From positions 51,574,068 to 51,638,067 of the forward strand of contig OY365806.1 of assembly GCA_959347315.1 (NCBI GenBank): a stretch of DNA of 64,000 bases, read 5' to 3'. The position numbers and the translations under genes are program-made. This DNA is from Bimastos eiseni (Eukaryota; Annelida; Clitellata; Crassiclitellata; Lumbricidae). This document shows, one piece after another, positions 47,201-59,200 of the stretch. Each line of letters begins with the position of its first letter. Position 1 is the stretch's first letter. The notes under the pieces were generated by a model. The model worked only from the letters and a program-made list of their open reading frames with translations. It was not told the origin of the DNA and ran no database searches.

Positions 47201-50200
47201 GCTAATGTGGTCAAAAACGACCGTGTCACAATAAACTGGAATGGGCTAACCTAACTAGTATCTATATTGTTGCAAGGACTTGAGATCAACTGAGTTATAG
47301 AAGTTTATACCTATAGAAGTTCTAAATGGTCTTTTATTGACAATGAAACGTTGTTTAATTAGCAAATAACTGATGCTGTTATTTATTTTGCAACAGGAGA
47401 CAAAACCCTTGATGGTTACCAGAAGAAGAAGTATGTCTGTAAACTCGTTTTCATATTTCTTCTGGGACATGACATTGATTTTGGACATATGGAGGCTGTC
47501 AATCTCCTCAGCTCCAACAAATACACAGAAAAGCAGATCGTAAGTCATCTCTTGTCGACTGCTCATGTTAGGTCTGGGTGAAAATCTTGTCTTGATGTGA
47601 TTGCTCATCCTTCATTGTCATCTCTTGTTAGGTCACTTGTTCTCCAGGATCTTGACTGAATTCTTTCCACTAGATTGTTATTTCAGAAAATGGTTTTGTT
47701 TCATGAAGCTCTGAATTCATGCTTTCACTCTCTTGTCTGTATTTCACATTTTCAAACTGTACAAATTAATGATCATGTGTAGCAAAATTTAATGAATCAC
47801 ATATTAGAACACAAACTCTATAATATTTGTATCTTCTGTAATCTTGGAAAATTATTTATGAGCTGTTATTGTGTTGTTGTTCAGTTCAATTACCTGACCC
47901 AATTGTTGAGCTCAGTTGTTAGTTTTTTGGCTATAGAGTTTTAATGTGCTGGACTACTGGTCGATTTGCAAATTTTTATATTATCAGTTAATAATACGTG
48001 GCTATAAATGTGAGTTGAATGCCAACTTGTATTGTGAGAATTGAATTTGTAATAATACGCAGACCTCCTCTGTCTGCTCTCTCTTGAAGCCCTCTTCTGT
48101 TTGCTGAATAACTTGATCTTTTGGTTCCCTGGCAAAGGACCGCTTCTGATTCATCGTTGTTGGCCCTTTTATGTGGAATGACCTACCTACCCATCACAGT
48201 CCATTAGTCAGATTTTAGTATGGGTTCCACCCTCATCTCTTGGTTGTCTGAAGATTTTCTTGTTTCCTTGCATCTGCAATGCGAGAGCGCTTCTCAATAG
48301 CTAGTACTGTAAGAAGTACTTTATAAATTTTCAGATACAATAGGTTTTAGCAGCAGCAGGCAGGAAGATAAGAAGTCTTGATTTGAACTAAAACAATGAG
48401 GGAAATTGCAAAGCTGTATAGAAAAGCTGTATAGGAGTCAGAGCAGGTTGGAAGAACCTGAAGGATAACATACAGGGTTTAGTTTCATCTGCCAAAGAAC
48501 AGGGTATGTCTAATAATAATTATATTCATTCATGTTTGCTTCTCAAAATAGACTTGTGTCGGTTTACTCGGACTGTGTTGTTACTTGCCATTTATTATTA
48601 CGTTACCTGGTTGTAATGTATTTGGATTTTATAATGTGCATTTTAAGAACTACTTTGTTGTTTTTATCGACACCGTTGTCATGGTTAACTATATTGTTAC
48701 TGCTGTTGTTGCAATAGTTATTGTTTGCATTAGTATTGCTACATTTTTTGTTATTCTTTATGCTTTTTTTATTATCAATTGTCATTGTTGCATTTGTTGT
48801 AATATTGTCATTGTAAGTGTACTGAGCACAGTTATTGTGATTGCTATTGTAATTCCTGGTGATAGATGATTTGCAGTTATTGATCGGTGTGTTGTAGGGC
48901 TATCTGTTCATATCTGTGCTGGTCAGTGCCAGCAGTGACCTCATGAAGCTTGTGATCCAGTCAATCAAGAATGATCTGGCCAGCCGTAATCCCGTCCACA
49001 TAACGCTGGCTCTTCAGTGCATTGCGAATATCGGAAACAAGGAAATGGCTGACGCCTTTGGCCAGGAAATCCCGAAGCTGCTTGTATCTGGGTCAGTCAT
49101 TTATTTGCATAGAATGTCTTATGGGGCTCTGGTAGCTCAATGTACAAGGCAAGTTAGGCCATCAACTGGCAACGTCTGAAATTGCACAACACTATATTGT
49201 ACACAACAATTGTCCTAGTCCGGTGGGCAATTAGTACTACATTAAAGAAAGGTTTTAAGATATAAAGTGATTGACTCTTGGGGTTGCTGCGGTCTGGGGG
49301 ATTTTCCTCCATCACTCAAGGGGAGCTTGACCCCTGCTGTACACTTGGCCATTTTATGGGTACTTGCTTATTGATAACAATGTTGATCTTAAAACTCATC
49401 ACTTTGCCTGGAGGTATTGTATCAATAAACCAAGTGGCGACTATTTGGTCCCAGATGACAGCTGCTTTTCTTATTATTCTGTCATTCAGCGTTGGTTGAA
49501 AGAGGCCCTGCATACATTGCAATACATAAGGTAAGGACAGATCATGGAATAATAGAGGTTGGCACAAATGTGAAAAAAGATGAAGACAGCATACTTATTT
49601 ACAAGTCGCATATAGAAACACCTCAAAGGTATGATCACAGGTCAGAGGATGACCAATGGTTGATGTGTTTCACTGGATGACGTACTGCTGCATTATATGA
49701 CTTTAACACTCTAATGACAAGCTGCATTGATTTCCCTGTCACTTTTAGTACACTCAGTGTGTTTGCAAGCGACTCTGTAATGTACATGCTCACTTACTTT
49801 TTTAAAGTGTTAACCAGAGCTAATTTGCAGAAAATGTGCAGCGTTTCATGTTTTGTCTTTTATAACAGTGATACAATAGATGCTGTTAAGCAGAGTGCAG
49901 CGCTTTGCTTGCTGAAATTGATTCGCAATTCACCCGATGCAATTGCAATGTCTGAATGGTCCTCGCGAATTATTCATCTCTTGAATGACCAGAACATGGT
50001 ATATACTCACATCTTACAAGATGATTCACATTATCCTTCAGTTAAAGGTCTTCATATTCTCATTATTTTCATTTCATGTTTTACAAGATAATTCACTTTC
50101 TTGGTCCTGGTACATATGATATCTTTGACAAAGGTTGCTTGCTCAACGATCGAAAAATATTTCCACAGCTGTATATGCAAAGTGCTTCTGAAATATTCAT

Positions 50201-53200
50201 TAGATATACTATGCAAATATTTGATTATTATTACAGTTTTCTTCATGTAGATATGAAATGACGATGTCCATGAAATGTCCTACTTTACAACAAAGAGATC
50301 TGATACTGTGGGGCAAGTTAACTGTATGATAGTCTAGTAGTTTATATGGTGGTCTCTCAACAAAGATTGTTTTGTGGGTTTTATGTGACAACAGATAGTT
50401 TAAGTTTTTCTGTTCTGCTAATGGTTGCTGGCAAAGTTGACTGTAATAAAAATACACTGTCGATGTTCATTTCCGGCTGCACTGAAGGAGGAGTTTGTTG
50501 GTCTTCTTCTTCTGTAGGGTGTTGTGACAGCAGCCATGAGTCTGCTGGAAACCTTGGCAAAGAGAAATCCCGACGAATACAAGGGCTGTGTCACTCTGGC
50601 CGTATCGCGACTGAGTCGGGTGAGCATTGTTTGATGGGTTTAGTGTTGTTCTTTGAGTCATTATTCTTTTCAACCTTCCGAGACTAAGCTTTATTGGTTG
50701 TTTTCGGGAAATATGGGCAGCACATGGTCGGATTGATGTTGTCATCGGATATTATCTGACACATTGTTAGGCAGTTTTCGTGTATGTGTATCTGTGTTTA
50801 TATGTATGTATGTATTGTATATATATAGCCATTTGAGCAAACAGTGCTTTCAAAGAATCTCATAAATTTGCTAAATTTTGGGATTCATTCATTCATTCAT
50901 TGTTTGCAAAAATTTATATAGCACCCCTTTAAGTCCACTACTCAGGAGCGCTATCAACCCTAGCATGGCAAAAAACAGTTTTAAGGAGAGTATAAAAAAG
51001 AGTTCGAGTGGACCATGGGGGACAACTGCAATGCTAATTGGAGAATGTTACAGAATGAGGGGCCAACCACTGAGAAGGCACAATTTTATTGGTAGGCATA
51101 GTTGTACGGGCAAATGGGACAACAAGTAAGCCTTGCTCAGTAGAGCGGAGTGTGACCCGGCGACCCGTTGCACTCAAAGTAGAGTAATAGAGATCATGAA
51201 GATATTCAGAGGCAAGATCCAGCAAGGACCACCAGACCAAGGCGATGATACGATATGAGATTCGCTGTTGGTGGGGGAGCCAGTGGAGCACAAATAGGGA
51301 TGCCTATAATAGAGTTGAATAGTGTAATTTTGATATGAATTGAAACTGTTCCTAGTTACAGAAGGATTGTGCAGCAAGTGAAAAGCATGATTGTACCTGC
51401 GTCATCGTGCGGAACACGGAATGCACAGGTCCAGAGGATAGTGGGATGTAGTGGATGCTGATCCAGCAAAGGTAAGAGATGGAGGTAGCGCTCCTGGATG
51501 TATTCTGGGGTTGGATCAACTGGCAGAGCTCGTAGTATGAAGAGAATCTTGATTGTGATCCTTTCCTCAACCATCAGCCAGTGAGTGCACTGTGTCTTAC
51601 TATTGGCTGAAACATGCCAGAAGTTTGGTGGATTGGCACAACTGGGATGGACCTAATCGGTCGTAGACTGAACTGTGTGACCAATAGGCACAGCAGCATT
51701 GATGTAATCCAGTTGCTTCAAAATGGGGGAGTACCTAGTCAACTGATCAAGAATCACAGAGTTGTGAAATTATTGATATCGCCATTTGATTCTGGTTTGA
51801 TGATGCTCCTGGTTGGATGTGTGGAGTAAGTTTTTATACTCCTCAGTTGACAGTTTCATCACTGAAGCAGTTACACCAATTTACAATTCATGAATGTGTT
51901 CAGGTACACATGTAACAATGTCTCTAAACTGATTTCTGGTTTTGTAGATAGTGACATCATCATACACGGATCTTCAGGACTACACATACTACTTTGTGCC
52001 AGCACCTTGGCTCTCCGTTAAGCTTCTTCACCTACTTCAAAATTATCCGCCATCAGGTAAGTCCTGTTGTAAGGTGTTGTTTCTGGCACTTTAGAAGTTG
52101 TGATAAAATGTGCCTACTGAGTGACAAATGCACCTATTTTTGAGCATCAGAATTAATACTAACTACATTTAAGAGCAAGTGCTGTTTGGGTTTAGAATTC
52201 AAAGTTTAAGAGAAAGCAGATCATTTGGAGTTGGCAAAGATTGAATAAGCATTTCTGGAAACTTGCATGAACTTGCATGAGTTTTGTAAATTGATTGATT
52301 GCTTGTGGATTCATCGGCTGGTATTTGAGATTGACTAACTTTCTTGCTTTAATTATTAACTTATGTATTTAATTCGATTGTTTGTTGTATTGATTGATTG
52401 ATTGGTTGATTGATTGATTGATTTAACTAACTGACGGACTGACTAACTATACATTGCCCAACTGTCACATCATAACCAAATGGACTAAAATATTGAATAA
52501 AAAGTCGTAAGTGTCTCAATTCTCCAGGAATCAGTGGAAATTAGTGTGCTGTTGTTTTCATTAGTTGGCTGATAGATAAGTGACCATGTTGCACCTATTG
52601 GTTGGTTGACTAACTACCTAGCACTTCCTGGGGCATACATCGCCTGTAATGCCTTATCAGAATGAGTAGATAATATAATTTTTAAGGCTATGCAGCACCA
52701 CCATAGCCTAACTGGTGCCACTAGTACTGAACTGGTCATTTCTGTTGAGTAATCTACTTGCCTCCACTGACTGTCTGAATTACAGACACTTTAATTACTG
52801 GACTGATTAATAAACTAGTTACTGAATGTGTTTGCTTGATGAGTTATGGCCTTGCTGTGCACGATTGTGGACTGTAGTGATTGTTGAAGATGCGGGCGTG
52901 AAGAATCGCCTGACGGAATGCATTGAGACGATCCTGAACAAGGCGCAGGAGGCACCAAAGTCAAAGAAGGTGCAGCACTCGAATGCCAAGAATGCTGTTC
53001 TCTTTGAGGCGATCAATCTCATCATTCACATGGACTGTGATGCCAATCTCCTCGTCAGAGCCTGCAATCAACTCGGCCAGTTCCTGCAGCATCGTGAAAC
53101 CAATCTGAGGTTAGCTGCTGATGAGTGTTGACTGTTGAAGTAGATGGCTACTGATTGCACTGTTCTGACTTGTGAACAACCTCATCAGAGCTGCCTGTAT

Positions 53201-56200
53201 TATTGTTTTCTGTCGTCTAATGTAACTGATATCATTGCCAATATATATCTTGGATTTGCCAGTTTGGATGTTCTGGTGTAATAGTAATATGCTTGTAAGG
53301 CATCAAGTCCTTCTCTAAGTCATTGTCTGAGCTAGACCAGTTAATCAACGACTGAACATCGGAAATGCTCTTGCTTTCTATAGATACTTGGCGCTGGAAA
53401 GCATGTGTCTTCTGGCGACATCTGAATTTTCTCATGATGCTGTTAAGAAGCACCAGGAAACAGTCATCACATCGCTTAAAGTGAGTCATGCAATACGTTT
53501 ACCAATATTAAATGTTCGCATGTTCATGTAAATGTTTATGCAGTGTTATATGCAAGACTTGAAACTTCAAGACCAGGACGAGACTGAGACAGTGAGGTGC
53601 TGAGACCGAGTCAGTCAGGTACCGACACAGAGACCGAGACACTAGGCTCAAGACAGTATCAGACAGTAAGGGACAAGTGATCTTATATAAAAGGCTGTAA
53701 AATACTAATGTATCAGTTTTCAGAAATAATGTTCATTTGTAATTTCAATTTGAAACTTCTAATGTATATAGTATCAATTCCCGAGAACAGTTTTTATATT
53801 GCAGCGTTTCATCTTTTTCAATATCTCTTCTTAGTCCAATCTTCTGAATGGTATAAAGTAAGCGTATTTTTAATCTCGTCTGAAATATTCTAGATGATTT
53901 TAAACAAGCAAATTTGATATCAAATACCAAACAAAATAAAAAATTTGTGCATATCCTTACACATCCTGAAAAACTTGAAGTTGTTCCGATCGTTTCGATT
54001 ATGGTGGTTTTACATCAATGACAAACGGCACGCCATAGCTATTGTTTGTCAATAACTTCAAATTGCATAGACACAAACTTCACAATTTCAGGTTCTCTCC
54101 CAGGTATTTTTCTTCTTTAACCCTTTAACGACCAGCTACATATTTTTTCCGATACGGTTTAGTAAGTGCTGGTCGTTAAAGGGTTAAGATAATTGAATTG
54201 ATTTCAGTATCATGTGACACACGCGTTAACTAACTTACCATTTGTCGTAGATCCCGGTCGCAGTTTCTGACGCAAGATTCTAAGACAGTTAACGCGAAAC
54301 TTATTGAGACCGCTTGTTCGAGACAGAACAAGACTTTCACTTCAAGACAGTTTCTGAAAATTCGAGACACTACCGCGAGACCGAGACAATAGGCTTCTGA
54401 GACCGAGACACTAAAAAACACATTTAATTAGTATTTGATAAAGTATATTTCATGGAATGTGCAACTATATATTTTCTGGAGATTAACATTGAAATTAACC
54501 ATACTACTTCCTGCACAGCAGCATTCTAAGACAGCTAGAACCAGTTATAAGACTTTTACAATCATCACCATCTTCCAAACCAGTTTTGGCGACCACTTGG
54601 CATACAACTTGGACAACTGCTAGCCCACACTGGCATACCCGCAATTGATCAGTCCTGCAGCAAAAGCAAAACCAACACAGGCCTCGTTACGATTTACGAC
54701 CTAAAGTGGCTCATCACACCGACTCACTTTGCAGCTAAATAGCTGGTTGATCATCAACTGTCTATATTCCTCATGCCCACCTGTCTTCTTAATCCCTGCA
54801 TTGTGGCTATACCCAACATGTTTGGAGTCTGATCGAATGCAAAACAAGCACATATCATCTAAGTCTGATAACTTACATGTGCTTCTTAAGAGCTTCAGCA
54901 AGTTGCTGCTTTCTGCTGTATGTTAAAAGATATTGTTTTCTGCTTTTTAGACAGAGAGAGATGTTAGTGTACGGCAGAGGGCGGTCGATCTCCTCTATGC
55001 GATGTGCGATCGATCGAATGTGCAGGAAATTGTCTCTGAGATGTTGACTTACCTAGAGACAGCAGATTATTCCATCAGAGAAGAAATGGTGAGATACCTT
55101 GTTCAGATTAATGTCCCCCTGTTTGTATGTATGTATGTATATGTATGTATCGGAAGACATTTATATGGTAACTTTTAGGATTATGTAGCAATTTCTATAG
55201 TGCCAATGGCTATGTGTTCCACTGGCTGCCCATTCACTTAAGTATTGCCTTCAAAACTTTGTAGTGTTATGGTTAACTATGAATTTACAATGCAGACCTA
55301 TTTGTGCTTGGTCTTTGAGAGCCAAACTTAAACAGATAGCCTGTTGAGGAACTAGAGCTTAGGAGGGCTGTACTGAGTCACATTAATAGCTGCCCTTTCC
55401 AGACATTATTTCAAAGTGCAAAAGTGCCTGGATTGAACTTGAAAGCTGTGGATACACATCTGTTGTCACATTAGCTGAGACAATCATGTGGATAATCTCC
55501 TGTCAGTGTTAAGTAGGCTGGCTGGCAATGGCGGGAAGGACACAAGAACCTATATTTAATTCAGTTACATTTGCTATTAGTTGTGGGGTGGAGCCTTGTG
55601 CGCTGTATTAGGTTCACTTGTTCCGGTATTGTACTGCCCTCTACAGGGTTTAAAGCCAGCTACAGCTAGTGTGAGAGCTGATACAGACTGCTATGCTTCA
55701 AGTTCCATACTGTTCGCTGATGTGTCTTTTATCATTGAGAGCCATGATGAGCCTTGATGAGCAGATTGGTGTTGTAAACAGATCTGAACTGTATTGTTAA
55801 ATTTTATTTGATAAGGTATTTTGGGTTTTGTATGTTTCTATAAATTTGGTCACATGCAAAATAATTAGACTTATTATATTCTGAATAAAAGCTAATGATA
55901 GTAGTTATGTGTGCTACTATATTTGTCCTGTCACAACGAAACCAGTCACAAGTACAAAATATTTTTTTCTCTGTTAATTGCACCATCTTGTAGATGCAAG
56001 ATTTACCTTTCCAAAACCGTTTTCCGCTTGTTTATGTCTCACATACAGACAAAGTTATAGAACTTCAAGAACGATGGGTTACGTAAATCGTTATTTGAGA
56101 AAACTGTGTATAAAGTTTGGTCAAATTATTTTTATAATCTCCTTTGCAACGGATATTGTTTTTGAACCGATTTAAGTGAAATTTGGCACAATTGTAGTTG

Positions 56201-59200
56201 CTGCGATTGAAAATGCACAGTCCAAATATGGTGTAGATATCTCACCTAAGAAAAAAGTTATTTAAAGTTATTCCAGTTTACCAACAAGAAATTATTGACA
56301 CTACAATGTCAATTTAATTAGAAAAGTCTTTGATTCTAAGAGAGGCTAAACTGCTATTTTCTGCTGAGGAATTAAATATTGCAATACAACAATGGATAAA
56401 TTTAACATTCAAATAATCAGAAAACTAAAATAAAATGACAGTTTATTCCTGTCACACTATTTTTTCGGTGTCAACTGGCAAAGACACAGGTTTTCTCCCA
56501 CCATCACCTAGAGTTTAAGATGTTCCAGGAACAGATGATCCTGAATCACCACAGGATGATGTGCTTCCTTTGTGTTCTGGGTCCCCTGTGGAAACATGAT
56601 CCAACCCTTCAGTCGACCCTCTGCAAGTGTTAAAAGGTCTTCTGTATCATGTCGTCCAGTTTGGCGTGAGGGCGATCGGTGGCTCTGGATCGTCAACGGA
56701 CGTAGTAGCTTTAACGAAACTGTTTGATAAAAAAAGATTAGTGCTGTCGCCCTCTTCCTTTATCCAGGCTTGGGACTGGCACTGCCAGAGTACAAGCAGT
56801 GGCGGAGTTGATGTATTTTTGTCCAGTCTTCTTTTCGGCTCTGTTTTGTCCAAGGTGTCTTCTTTGAATTCATGTGTAGCAACAAGCATTCACATTCTTC
56901 CATGAATCTACAACAAAAAGACAAATCTTATGGTATACAGTCTAATACTAACAGACGTTTAAGAACAGACATTTTTTATAGGAATTAAATATAACAATCC
57001 GGCAAAAATTAATGACAAAATTTTAGATCTAAATTATAGAGGAAATAGAGAACATCAGCCCTTTAAGCTAGCCGGAAAGGCAGTCATTGGTGTGAAGCAT
57101 TAGCAACTTCATATCTTAGCCTCGGCATATCGGAGCGGGGGACAAATCTTCTCCCTCATTGTCTCATCTTCCCAGCGACAGTGTATACAATCAGTGAAAT
57201 CGTCATAGCTTGGTTTGTAATGAGGTGCAGGCAGAGCAGAATTCTTGATGCAAATCTCTGCCCTAGAGGAGATTTGAATACTTAATCCTCGATTGACAAC
57301 CCAGCACACAAACCAAAACACAAGCGAGCTCACCCACATAATAATATTGAAACAATATTTAGAACATATAAAAAATGAATTAGCAGGTCACTCCAGCCGG
57401 ACAACTGGTTTTACATTTCGGCCAGAACGAGTAACCCGCCCGTGATTTTCAACACCACGTCCACGACTTCTCCCTTCCGTCTGCCCTTTGCCGATGCTTC
57501 CAGTGTCAACCGGCGAAGACAGAGGTCTTCTGCCACCACGTCCGCGAGTTTTATGTGTTTCATCGACCGGTGGATCTGATTCAATAGAAGAGGAAGCGCG
57601 GTGTCTTCGTCCAGAATTCTCAATGGAAACTGCTTTCTCCAAGCGTTCTTTGTCCTCAAGTCCAGCTGGAGAAGGCTGCAGTACTTCGGGCAATGGACAC
57701 ATCACATCCTTCCACAGATCTGCAACAAAAGGTCGAATCTTGTGGTATAGATACCACTTCCTTGCATCATCTATCCATGGAGATGTGATTGGAGTTGGCG
57801 CTTCCATTGGTAGTGCATCTTTGCTCTTGAAAAGCTGGAAAGGCACTTCTGGATCCTCAGGTGACACCCTGGCAAACACCATCCCAGGGTGAGCAGCATC
57901 AAACCTGAAATGCATAATATATTGTATCATGTTCAAACAATTACAAAGTACTTCTCGCAGTGTAAACCAGTTAGAAGCACTTCAGTGTAGAAAACCCAAT
58001 CAACAAGTAGCTAGGAATCAAAGGTGAAATGAAATTGAAATAATATTTATAGGGTCAGAACAGAAACAAAAAATTAATTTTATCATATAGATAACTTGTA
58101 GCATTATAGTTAAGTACTGCAATGACAGGCACTAATACAAATCTACAAATGTCCATGCATTTTCTCTGTTGCATGTGTAAGTGAAAAAAATTATGTAGTT
58201 GAATGTCGCTTCATCTAATCTGAAATGCCGATGTTTTTTAATGCCAGAAAATGCCTGAAAATATGGCCGCAGATGTTCTAGCCAATCTCCAACCGGGACC
58301 GAGGATGTTCCATCTTCCAGACCAACAAGCTGACTCAGATTTGCAGAAGCACTTCCATTCACTACAGATGCCATTTCTGACAGAGATGACACTGCATGGC
58401 GTCTGAATGCCTGTTTCAGAAGCCCAAAACACCAATCTGGGGCAAACTTTGTGTGTCCTATGATTAAAAAAATTCAACATTATAGACTTGTGAAGACCAA
58501 TGGCAACCCTCCATGCACAGTACCAAAGCATGAAACGATTCTTGTTTTGGCCTGAACAGTTATCACAATGAAGCTTGACATCAGTCTCACCAAATCCATA
58601 ATGCTGAAAGAAATAAAGCATATAGGACACAACAGCATTTGAACCCTTACTAATGAGATGGGCTTCGTCAATCAGAAAGTTCACTTGTCGAGGAACCCCT
58701 TCACAGCAGACACCAAATATGCCTAACTTGCTTGGAACAAGGAAGTATATTGGTCCTGGCTGTAAAGGATCACTCGGCAAATGTACTTGCTGTGCATAGT
58801 CAAAACTGTAGTGCATGGACATGCTGCGGCTACACGGAGCACTTGCTTGCAAATCAGAGAGACCGAATTCCAGGCATGTTGATTTTGCCTCGTCAACCAT
58901 GGATTTGGAGAGTGATCGTTCAATCTGGACATCATACAAATGCTGTTCTTGTTGACGAAGCAGGTCACCTGTGAAAAATATGTATTATAATTAATTTAAA
59001 AACTAATAATTTATCGAGAGAACATCATTGGTCTTATATTTATACCATTGAATCTGTAAAGATTGAGATTTTCATTTCAACGAGGGGCAGCAGTGAACTA
59101 CTCGAAACCTACAAGATTATAAGTTGAAAGAAGGGAGTGCAGCTACAGGATTTTTTAGTTAGCAACAAACAAGGCAATTCTGGAAATCATATAAAATTTA

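Noticed and set aside
47255..47608. 117-codon minus-strand frame
   Set aside because: Antisense overlap with AP-2 alpha exon 3; no family resemblance.
57488..57892. 134-codon + strand frame inside the adaptor intron
   Set aside because: Antisense of the last exon of the DUF7869-like gene, with no splice sites joining it to the adaptor gene.
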